Part shown: piece by piece, positions 1-5,968 of the stretch
Position numbering within the stretch: the stretch's first letter is position 1
Layout: each line of letters begins with the position of its first letter
Translations under genes and position numbers: made by a program
The notes under the pieces: generated by a model
What the model was told of the DNA's origin: nothing
Databases searched by the model: none
Seen by the model: the letters and a program-made list of their open reading frames with translations, nothing else
NCBI GenBank assembly: GCA_046597185.1
Contig: JBKJLF010000436.1
Span: forward strand, 1-6,099
Direction: 5' to 3'
Source: CAMBDR01 sp046597185
Lineage (GTDB): Bacteria; Pseudomonadota; Gammaproteobacteria; Burkholderiales; Burkholderiaceae_D
Length of the DNA stretch: 6,099 nucleotides

Positions 1-1
1 C

Positions 2-1297
2 CGCAACGAAATGGCGGGCGAAGAGCATGCGGTAGCTGAGAATAACCATAAGACATTTTGGCAAGGAAAAAAACAAGCCACGCCGAACCCATCTTTACTC
101 AACCTTACGGATGCGCAATTGTTACTTGAAATACAATCCACAACCGAAAACATCAGACGGCAGGAGTCGCTTGAAATGCAAGCAAACGAACAAGCCCGCC
201 GTGCTCATGAAGAAGGGCGCGATGCGTCAGCACAGGCGCGACAATTTCACAATACATACGAGAGCATCAACGCCGCAATTCCCCATGAGCCTTATGTCGG
301 CGAAGCGATGCTGTTGATTGGCGATGGTACTCAGGAAGCGAATACTTTAATCGTGAGTTACCAGCGACATACTGCGCAACGCGATGCCGCGCATAGTGCA
401 GCTCGTGAGGCTTTTCGCAAACTTACCAATTTGGCACAGTCAAAAGAGCTGGTGGAAGCCGATCCTGATCTAGCCTATTCGCTGGCTGCAAGCGAATTTG
501 ACGCGGCCTGCGCCACGCGCAGCGATATGTTAGAAAAGGTGATTGATCGCATCAGTGCAGTGAAAGATACCCTCGCCAGTATGTTGCCGGATTTTGAGAA
601 CTGTGTTGGCGAATTACATGGCTTGACGCATGATGGCATAAGCCTGTTACAGCATGCCTGTGCTAAAACCATGCCATTTGCCACACCGTATGTGGGTGGT
701 AAGCGCATCTTGAAAATGAAAGCTAACCTGATGGGTATACCAGTTGAAACTAAAAAAGAGCAAATTCGGCAATATTTGAATTCTTTGATTCATGACGGAC
801 TGATCCCCGCCAAAGGGGCCGATTTAGTTGTCCGCTGTTTGTTGGCGATCAGTGGGCGCTCAGAGTTGGGTTTGCAAGTATTGAAAATGGAACAAAATGA
901 AGCGTATCAATATCAGCTTGCAGGGGATCTGAAGGGTTCCAAAGGGCAGGGGACGGTGATTGCAATGTTTTTATATCTCCTGATCAGCCAATTACGTGCC
1001 GACACCCAAGCGCGGGCCAAACGTGGCGGTGGCGGCCCTTTGATTTTGGATAACCCCTTCGCCAAGGTACAAACCCGTGCCTTGATTGATGCACAGCGCT
1101 TGCTTGCCAAAGAAATTGGTGTGCAATTGATTTTCTTTACTGCCAATGCAGATTACAATATTTTGGCTGGCTTCAAACGCGTTATCAGGCTTAGAAAGTC
1201 GGGTGCGAACAATAAAACCAACCGCTCGCATATTGAAATGGCCTCTGCCACCTTTGCTGACCTGACGCAGGCCGAGAATGCAGCGCAAGAAGTATGA
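2..1297 (+). CDS. jetC: JetC-like SMC/Rad50-type ATPase, C-terminal part (5' end outside window)
   Basis: The frame is open to the left edge of the window, and an ATG at 11 has no clear ribosome binding site. I therefore read this as the last ~430 residues of a much larger protein, since SMC-like JetC proteins usually exceed 1000 residues. Numbering from that ATG, residues ~30-200 are rich in Ala, Gln, Glu and Arg and look like the returning coiled coil. Residues ~225-398 look like the C-terminal half of the ATPase head: a signature-like GSKGQG (309-314), a hydrophobic helix, a Walker B-like PLILDNPF (343-350) and a final strand VQLIFFTANAD (371-381). The Walker A half would be upstream. Its stop overlaps the JetD-like gene by 4 bases (ATGA), so the two are probably translationally coupled. 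In Wadjet, JetC is the loop-extruding motor that recognises small circular DNA. The assignment rests on fold motifs plus the JetD neighbour; another SMC-like defence ATPase is possible. The signature motif and the residue after the Walker B aspartate (Asn, not Glu) are atypical. Confidence 0.72.
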   Translation, partial: RNEMAGEEHAVAENNHKTFWQGKKQATPNPSLLNLTDAQLLLEIQSTTENIRRQESLEMQANEQARRAHEEGRDASAQARQFHNTYESINAAIPHEPYVGEAMLLIGDGTQEANTLIVSYQRHTAQRDAAHSAAREAFRKLTNLAQSKELVEADPDLAYSLAASEFDAACATRSDMLEKVIDRISAVKDTLASMLPDFENCVGELHGLTHDGISLLQHACAKTMPFATPYVGGKRILKMKANLMGIPVETKKEQIRQYLNSLIHDGLIPAKGADLVVRCLLAISGRSELGLQVLKMEQNEAYQYQLAGDLKGSKGQGTVIAMFLYLLISQLRADTQARAKRGGGGPLILDNPFAKVQTRALIDAQRLLAKEIGVQLIFFTANADYNILAGFKRVIRLRKSGANNKTNRSHIEMASATFADLTQAENAAQEV

Positions 1298-2298
1298 ATT
1301 CGCTTACCTTTCTTGGCTTACTTGAAACTTCCCCACGCAAGCGAATTGAATTGGCAGCACTACGCCAATACTGGCTTACTGCACACCCGGAACAATTGCA
1401 ACACCCCGAACGCGATGCATTGTTGTTAGCTGCGTTGATTGCATTGGACCGTAGCGGACGGCTGCGTTTGCCTGCGGCCCGCAGTTTTGCCAAATTAGGC
1501 AACCCGCCCATGCCCGGTTTTATAACCATGTCGGGTACGAGTAAAAACCAGCCTGCCGCAGATTGGGGCGAGCTGTTTTGGCTACCAGAGTTGAGTTTCT
1601 GGACCGAACTGAGTGCCTGTGAACTCGTCAGTGCTAAAGCCATCAATGAATGGCTGGTGCTGCGGCAACAACGGCGACGAAATGGGGCGCATTTAATGGC
1701 AGTGCCGTTACGTGAGCGTGCGCTAGAGATTTTTGGTGATGAAAAATTTTTGGACAACCGTGTTCGTGACAAAGCGCTGTTTGGCGGGCGCTTACCACTT
1801 GAGCTCATTGAAGCTTTTTTGGTACCGCATCCCTTGCCCTATCGTCGAACCAGTGCGCCGGGCAGGCCTGTGCTTGTGGTAGAAAATCACCATACTTTTT
1901 GGAGCTTGTCACAATGGAATAGCGTAGCCCAGAGATATGCTGCTGTCGTATATGGTGCAGGTAATGCTTTCCATCACTGCGGTTTGGCGCTGCAAGAGGC
2001 CATACACGAATGCCAGGCTGAGGGTGCCTTGTATTTTGGCGACCTTGATCCGGCGGGCATCGCGATCCCGCTTAGGTTTAATCAGGCAAATCAGATAAAA
2101 GTAGTAGCTGCGTTGGATCTATATCGGTTTGTGCTGAAAAATGGGGTTAGGCGTAGTCCGGTGCTGAGAAGGGCTGGTGATGAAAAAGCTGTTGATACGT
2201 GGTTGCCAATGTTGAGTGGAGCGATTTGCTCAATGTGGCAGGCGAATCAGTGGATTCCACAAGAAAGTTTAGGTACGGAACAGCTTGTTAATATTTGA
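1294..2298 (+). CDS. jetD: Wadjet-like JetD, TOPRIM-domain nuclease (DUF3322/DUF2220-type)
   Basis: The 334-residue protein appears complete and close to the usual JetD length (about 350-400). The N-terminal ~185 residues resemble the JetD arm/winged-helix region: LRLPAARSFAKLGNPPMPGF (57-76), a Trp/Pro-rich PEL segment near 91-103, and the conserved-looking RERALEIFGDEKFLD (140-154). The C-terminal half is a TOPRIM domain: a glutamate strand PVLVVENHH (192-200, Glu197), a YGAGN turn (220-224), and YFGDLDPAGI (247-256) with Asp250 and Asp252 as expected metal ligands. A C-terminal IPQES (321-325) fits the Gln-Glu motif seen near the end of this family. In Wadjet systems JetD is the nuclease that cuts DNA loaded by the SMC complex. 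The start ATG overlaps the ATPase stop as ATGA, which supports one operon. All visible catalytic residues are present, so it looks functional. A transposase remnant begins within or right after its last codons, so the final few residues could be altered. Confidence 0.85.
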   Translation: MNSLTFLGLLETSPRKRIELAALRQYWLTAHPEQLQHPERDALLLAALIALDRSGRLRLPAARSFAKLGNPPMPGFITMSGTSKNQPAADWGELFWLPELSFWTELSACELVSAKAINEWLVLRQQRRRNGAHLMAVPLRERALEIFGDEKFLDNRVRDKALFGGRLPLELIEAFLVPHPLPYRRTSAPGRPVLVVENHHTFWSLSQWNSVAQRYAAVVYGAGNAFHHCGLALQEAIHECQAEGALYFGDLDPAGIAIPLRFNQANQIKVVAALDLYRFVLKNGVRRSPVLRRAGDEKAVDTWLPMLSGAICSMWQANQWIPQESLGTEQLVNI

Positions 2299-2512
2299 CC
2301 AGATCAATAAGAGCAAAACGGGACGTGCCAGCTACAAGGTGCGTAAGCAAACCGTTGAACTCGTGTTTGGCATCATCAAGTCAGCCATGGGATTCAGACA
2401 GTTCTCTGTGCGTGGTTTGGACAAGGTGGCGGGTAAATGGACCCTGGTTTGCTTGGCGTGGAATTTGAAGCGTATGGCAGGCATCATTACGTCCAAAATT
2501 TGGGTAAAGTAG
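2285..2512 (+). pseudogene. IS1182-like DDE transposase, C-terminal remnant
   Basis: A 75-residue frame beginning at a TTG carries the typical C-terminus of IS1182-type (DDE_Tnp_1_6-like) transposases. Visible blocks are YKVRKQTVELVFGIIKSAMG, which contains the final catalytic-type glutamate region (usually TVEPVFG, here TVELVFG), then FRQFSVRGLDKV, and GKWTLVCLAWNLKRM. Full transposases of this group have about 450-550 residues, so only about the last 15 percent remains. No upstream transposase sequence is present, because the frame has a TAG at 2270 inside jetD. The remnant-like sequence starts around 2295-2310, and the breakpoint lies somewhere in 2273-2310. No terminal inverted repeat or target duplication could be recognised. 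It cannot be an active transposase. It marks an old insertion followed by deletion at the edge of the defence operon. Confidence 0.8.
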
Positions 2513-2644
2513 GAAAATTAGCAAAAAACAAGGTAAAAACACAATAAAAATGAACCAAATTGGTTGAAATTACTGAAAGTATCTTTAAACTATGGCATAA
2601 GTCAATTTATACTAACTAATTTTTGTGCTAACCGCGATAGGCTG

Positions 2645-2728
2645 CTAGCCAAGATATTGCTCATATCGATTGAGGGACGCTAATCTCGTACCCATTTCGC
2701 AATAGGTTTCTCGTGGATTGCTGGTCAT
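2645..2728 (-). CDS. Possible 27-residue micro-ORF, unknown
   Basis: On the minus strand an ATG at 2728-2726 is preceded, after 5 bases, by GAAAGGA (complement of 2734-2740), a good Shine-Dalgarno match. The frame runs 27 codons, starts MTSNPRETYCEMG and ends in TAG at 2647-2645. I do not recognise the peptide. It is polar, has no membrane segment and resembles no toxin or leader I know. It could be the intact 5' end of a gene whose remainder was lost during the rearrangement that left the IS remnant, or it could be chance. The ribosome binding site is the only positive evidence. Confidence 0.15.
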   Translation of the reverse strand: MTSNPRETYCEMGTRLASLNRYEQYLG

Positions 2729-2849
2729 TATTTTCCTTTCGTAAAAATGCCCACCGTATCACAGAACGCCATTGCCGAGCAAGAAAACAGAATCAAAACC
2801 CGCGCCGTGCCTGATCAATGAATCATTTTTAAGAAGTGAATATCGTCGG

Positions 2850-2871
2850 TTTCACCGCTGTTTTCACCGCT
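2850..2871. repeat. Two copies of TTTCACCGCT, 12-base period
   Basis: TTTCACCGCT occurs at 2850-2859 and again at 2862-2871, start to start 12 bases, about 70-90 bases before the probable start codon of the DUF2298 gene. The repeat overlaps the possible -35 element, so it could be a tandem regulator-binding site. It could also be a simple small duplication. Confidence 0.5.
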
Positions 2872-2893
2872 AACCAGCACTTTACGCTATCAT
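2863..2893 (+). promoter_or_regulatory. Weak candidate promoter for the DUF2298-exporter operon
   Basis: A TATCAT hexamer at 2888-2893 matches the sigma70 -10 consensus at five of six positions. A weak -35 (TTCACC, 2863-2868) lies 19 bases upstream, which is longer than the optimal spacing. It sits 44 bases before the preferred start codon at 2938. It would place the GTG at 2836 upstream of the transcript, which supports the later start. Sequence match alone is weak evidence. Confidence 0.25.
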
Positions 2894-2923
2894 TCCCGCT
2901 TCGTCTGCAAAACCCTTCGTGTC

Positions 2924-2928
2924 GAGGA
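2924..2928 (+). promoter_or_regulatory. Ribosome binding site that sets the DUF2298 start at 2938
   Basis: GAGGA at 2924-2928 lies 9 bases before the ATG at 2938. The alternative in-frame GTG at 2836 would add 34 residues and has only GAAG-like purines near it. The ATG also places the hydrophobic first membrane segment at the very N-terminus. Confidence 0.6.
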
Positions 2929-2937
2929 ATTTTATCC

Positions 2938-4947
2938 ATGTTCGCCATTTTTTTGCTCATCAGCATCGGTTTGCTCTACATTAATTTAGCCGGACTCACC
3001 GTATTGCTGGGGCGCAGTATGCCGTTTCCAATTGCACGCGCAACGGGCGTATTGCTGTTGGCGGTGGTTTTGTTTTTTATCGAACACTTTATTGGCCTTG
3101 GACAAATTCACTGGTTTTGGCCGATTAGCACCCTGTTGGCCGGCATCGTGCTGTTTGTTGAACGCGACACGCTCAAACAAAAGGCGTTCATTCAATCCGA
3201 ACTGGTTTTTATTCTGGCCATGCTGTACGCCCTGTTTTGGAAAGGCATGGTGCCCGATATTTACCCCTCTTCCGAACGGATTACCGATTTGTATTTCATG
3301 TCCAATTATTTCGGCGGCGATACCCTGCCACCGCCCGACCGCTGGTATGCCGGACATAAGTTTGATGTCTATTATGCCTTCCAGCAATACGCCGCTTCTT
3401 TGCTCGGGCGCTGGTTCGGCTGGCATATTGGCGTTAGCTATAACATTGGCTTTGCCCTGTTAATGGCACTCTCGCTGGCGCTGGCCTGGGATTTTGTACA
3501 GCGCGTGGTGCAACAGCGCTTCGCACGCTGGGTCTTGATTGCTGCATTGGCGGTGGGCGGCACGGGCGTGTCGCCCTTGATCTCGCTGGTGGTGGATACC
3601 GCAGGCAACCCGCCCAACAGCATAATCAATGACCAAATGTGGGCCAGCGCGCGCTTTATTGGCAATTACGATCAACGCATTAATACCGATTTCGGGGCCA
3701 AACTGTTCCCCCCGCCAGCAAAACCCACACCCGAGTTCGAAGCGCGTGAATTGCCGATGGAAAATTTCGGCTACCAATTTTTTTTGGGTGATTTTCACCC
3801 CCCGCTGGGCGGCTTCTTCCTGCTGTTTTTCATGCTGGCCTTAATCGCCTGGCGCGAGCAAGTGCAAGCGTATTCCCTCACCGGTAAAAATCGCCCCCAA
3901 CCCGGCCCGGTGGTGCCATTTTTGCTGGCACTGTGCGGCCCCGCCATGTTGATGACCAATACTTGGGTCTTACCCATGCAGGTAGTGCTGCTGGCCAGTT
4001 GGTGCGCTTGGTGTTATTGGCGCGAGCGGCAACTGGCCTGGCAAGCCTTGCTGGCGGGCGGGGTGGTGGGCTTGATGTTGATCTACCCGTTTTTGAGCAG
4101 TTTTGCCACCCACGCGCTGCAAACCCCGCTACGCTTTACCCGCTTTAATGATTTGACCGATCCAATCCGCCTGTTCGCCGTTATGTGGCCCTTGCTGGCT
4201 TTGTTTGGCTTGTCGCTGGTGGATAAAAAACAGCGCCCACTAGCCTTGCTGTTCGTTGTCGCCTTTGGTGCCATGTTGCTGCTGGGCGAATTTACTTTTA
4301 TCGATGACCCCAGCGGCGGCAAGTATGAGCGTACCAATACCACCATGAAGTGGTGGGGCTGGATGTGGAGCGGGGCCTTGCTGACCAGCGGAGCCATGGC
4401 GCTGGCCAGCTCGCACGTCTGGGTGCGCCGGGTGACGCTGCTGGTGTTGTGCGCGCCCTTGTATGCGCTGGTGGTGACTTCGCAGTTTTGGTGGCATGTG
4501 CCCAAAGGCTCGGCCGGGCGTTTTGACGGCACTTATTGGTTTAGCAAAGAACGCCCGGTGGCCGCTGCCATCAATTATTTAAAAGATGCACCCAAGGGCA
4601 TTGTACTGGAAAACAGTTTGGGCGACTCTTTCACCAATCAAACCCTGTTTGCGCTGTATTCGAATCAAACCGCACTGCTTGGCTGGCCGCACCATGTCAG
4701 TCTGTGGCATGATGGTTCACCAGATATCTGGCTGCTGAATGCGCAAATCAAGGAATTTTATAAGGCCGGTTTGCCTGATCCACTGGCCTGGCTGGCGCAA
4801 AACAATGTGCGCTATGTGGTGTGGGGCCATACCGAGCGCCATTCAGACAAATGGCAGCAAGTGAATGATTCGATTTCCGGGCGTTATGATTGGTTTGCCT
4901 TTTCGAATCAACCGGGCGACCGAATCGGGATTTGGGTACGGCGGTGA
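2938..4947 (+). CDS. DUF2298 ('YYY' family) polytopic membrane protein
   Basis: A 669-residue integral membrane protein with roughly a dozen or more hydrophobic segments, the first at residues 2-25. The family is recognised from several blocks. These are YPSSERITD (109-117), PPPDRWYAGHKFDVYYAFQ (131-149, family pattern PP.DPWFAG..NYYYFGH), ENFGYQFFLGDFHPPLGG (275-292, family FLxGDLHPH), the ERTNTTMKWW block (464-473, family RMNTVFKFYY), and a soluble-looking C-terminal stretch with VLENSLGDSF (556-565), TALLGWPHH (578-586) and NNVRYVVWGHTER (622-634). Such proteins are thought to be GT-C-like membrane enzymes or transport-related proteins, but no reaction is established, and I assign none. 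Two family positions differ: HPP in place of HPH, and the YYY/GH block reads VYYAFQ. The ATG at 2938 was chosen because of GAGGA 9 bases upstream; a GTG at 2836 would give 703 residues. The stop lies 10 bases before the YbhG-like start, so co-transcription with the exporter genes is likely. Confidence 0.82.
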   Translation: MFAIFLLISIGLLYINLAGLTVLLGRSMPFPIARATGVLLLAVVLFFIEHFIGLGQIHWFWPISTLLAGIVLFVERDTLKQKAFIQSELVFILAMLYALFWKGMVPDIYPSSERITDLYFMSNYFGGDTLPPPDRWYAGHKFDVYYAFQQYAASLLGRWFGWHIGVSYNIGFALLMALSLALAWDFVQRVVQQRFARWVLIAALAVGGTGVSPLISLVVDTAGNPPNSIINDQMWASARFIGNYDQRINTDFGAKLFPPPAKPTPEFEARELPMENFGYQFFLGDFHPPLGGFFLLFFMLALIAWREQVQAYSLTGKNRPQPGPVVPFLLALCGPAMLMTNTWVLPMQVVLLASWCAWCYWRERQLAWQALLAGGVVGLMLIYPFLSSFATHALQTPLRFTRFNDLTDPIRLFAVMWPLLALFGLSLVDKKQRPLALLFVVAFGAMLLLGEFTFIDDPSGGKYERTNTTMKWWGWMWSGALLTSGAMALASSHVWVRRVTLLVLCAPLYALVVTSQFWWHVPKGSAGRFDGTYWFSKERPVAAAINYLKDAPKGIVLENSLGDSFTNQTLFALYSNQTALLGWPHHVSLWHDGSPDIWLLNAQIKEFYKAGLPDPLAWLAQNNVRYVVWGHTERHSDKWQQVNDSISGRYDWFAFSNQPGDRIGIWVRR

Positions 4948-4951
4948 AGGA
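4947..4951 (+). promoter_or_regulatory. Ribosome binding site for the YbhG-like gene
   Basis: AAGGA begins at the last base of the DUF2298 stop codon and lies 6 bases before the ATG at 4958. This decides against the longer in-frame start at 4865, which would overlap the DUF2298 gene by 83 bases and put a non-hydrophobic leader before the membrane anchor. Termination and restart are probably coupled here. Confidence 0.7.
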
Positions 4952-4957
4952 AAATAC

Positions 4958-5956
4958 ATGACACAGGGTGCAAAACCGCAGCGACCGTTGCTAGCCGTGT
5001 TGGTTGTGCTGGCATTGCTGGCAGCAGTGGCTTACTGGTTTTGGCTGCGCGCCACCCCGGTGGCCGTGGCCGATACCCTGTATGGCAATGTCGATATCCG
5101 TAGCGTCAGCCTGGCCTTTCGGGTGGGCGGGCGGGTAGCGCAGGTGAAGGTGGATGAGGGCGCGCAAGTGAAGGCGGGCCAAGTGTTGGCGCAGCTTGAT
5201 ACCGAACCCTTAAACAATGCGCTGCGCGCCAGCCAGGCCAGTGTGGCGGCGTTAACGGCACGCAATGCCTTGTTGCACAAAGGGCAGCGGGTAGAAGAAA
5301 TCGACCAGGCCAAGGCGCGTATTGAGTCGGCGCAAGCGGTGTTGACCGAGGCAGAATTACAATTGACACGCAATCGCCAATTATTGGCCGGCGGTGCGGT
5401 GTCGCAACGCATGCTCGATGCGGCCGTAGCCCAGCGCGATCAAGCCAGCGCCCAGTTAAAGGTCGGGCAAGAGCAATTACGCAGCCTGCTACGTGGCTTT
5501 CGGGTGGAAGAAATCGCCGAATCCGATGCCCTGTTGGCCCAGGCCAAGGTGAGTCTGGATGTGGCCAAGCTGGCGCTGCAGGATGCCACCTTGCAAGCGC
5601 CCAGCGACGGCGTGGTACTGACCCGCGCCATCGAACCAGGTTCCATGGTGGCAGCGGCCAGCCCGGTGCTGACCTTATCGCTGACGCAACCGGTTTGGGT
5701 GCGCGCCTATGTGAGTGAAACCCAATTGGGCCAATTTGGCACGGGCAGCAAAGTATTACTCTCCACCGATGCCCGTCCGAAGCAAGCCTATCATGGCGTG
5801 GTTGGCTTTGTTTCGCCCACGGCAGAATTTACCCCCAAAACCGTGGAAACGGCCGATTTGCGCACCGCGCTGGTGTACCGCCTGCGCGTGGTGGTGCAAG
5901 ACCCGGATGCGCAATTGCGCCAGGGTATGCCGGTTAGCGTGCGCCTGGCGCACTGA
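4958..5956 (+). CDS. ybhG: YbhG-like HlyD-family membrane fusion protein of an ABC exporter
   Basis: The 332-residue length is that of Escherichia coli YbhG. Residues 11-30 form an N-terminal membrane anchor that leaves the rest in the periplasm. LYGNVDIRSVSLAFRVGGRV (41-60) starts the first half of the lipoyl/barrel-sandwich domain, followed by DEGAQVKAGQVLAQLD (66-81). Residues ~85-205 are an alpha-helical coiled-coil hairpin with two similar R-VEEI segments at 111 and 182. The second lipoyl half holds LQAPSDGVVLTRAIEPGSMV (212-231). The beta-barrel part carries PVWVRAYVSE (245-254), then GFVSPTAEFTPKTVETADLR (283-302) and LRQGMPVSVRL (320-330), all hallmarks of the YbhG subfamily. Such adaptors link an inner-membrane ABC transporter (YbhF ATPase, YbhS and YbhR permeases) to an outer-membrane channel for drug or other small-molecule export. 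The ATPase gene starts 12 bases downstream, as expected for this operon. It appears intact. The substrate cannot be told from sequence. Confidence 0.92.
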   Translation: MTQGAKPQRPLLAVLVVLALLAAVAYWFWLRATPVAVADTLYGNVDIRSVSLAFRVGGRVAQVKVDEGAQVKAGQVLAQLDTEPLNNALRASQASVAALTARNALLHKGQRVEEIDQAKARIESAQAVLTEAELQLTRNRQLLAGGAVSQRMLDAAVAQRDQASAQLKVGQEQLRSLLRGFRVEEIAESDALLAQAKVSLDVAKLALQDATLQAPSDGVVLTRAIEPGSMVAAASPVLTLSLTQPVWVRAYVSETQLGQFGTGSKVLLSTDARPKQAYHGVVGFVSPTAEFTPKTVETADLRTALVYRLRVVVQDPDAQLRQGMPVSVRLAH

Positions 5957-5968
5957 TGGAGCTGCTTC

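Larger units (their letters stand above)
2513..2937. other. Intergenic region between IS remnant and DUF2298 gene
   Basis: About 425 bases with no convincing gene. The first ~130 bases are strongly AT-rich and may be leftover IS flank. Two tiny frames are present: a 27-codon minus-strand frame (2645-2728, listed separately) and a 24-codon plus-strand frame (2747-2821, beginning MPTVSQNAIAEQ) without a good ribosome binding site. The last ~90 bases hold a 10-base direct repeat and a possible promoter for the downstream operon. There is no tRNA, no CRISPR-like repeat and no strong GC-rich terminator hairpin. A short palindrome AACCAAATTGGTT (2553-2565) is too weak to be a terminator. Confidence 0.6.

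Noticed and set aside
1191..1808. 205-codon open frame on the minus strand
   Set aside because: It lies opposite the JetC/JetD junction, where both plus-strand proteins have clear family motifs. Its translation is Ser/Arg-rich with no recognisable domain.
2553..2565. Palindrome AACCAAATTGGTT as terminator
   Set aside because: It has only 5 stable pairs with a 3-base loop, is AT-rich and has no T-run after it.
2747..2821. 24-codon plus-strand frame (MPTVSQNAIAEQ...)
   Set aside because: There is no convincing ribosome binding site and no recognisable similarity, and its length is expected by chance.
2812..2830. TGAT/ATCA stem followed by a T-run as terminator
   Set aside because: A 4-base AT-rich stem is too weak to terminate transcription, so the T-run is probably chance.
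2836..2937. Upstream GTG start for the DUF2298 protein
   Set aside because: The extra 34 residues have no family-like features and no good ribosome binding site, while ATG 2938 has GAGGA 9 bases before it. The possible promoter would also lie inside the extension.
4083..4532. 149-codon minus-strand open frame
   Set aside because: It is a shadow of the DUF2298 gene; the plus strand there carries the conserved membrane segments and the TNTTMKWW block.
4865..4957. Earlier start for the YbhG-like protein
   Set aside because: It would overlap the DUF2298 gene by 83 bases. The ATG at 4958 has a proper ribosome binding site and gives the family's usual length.
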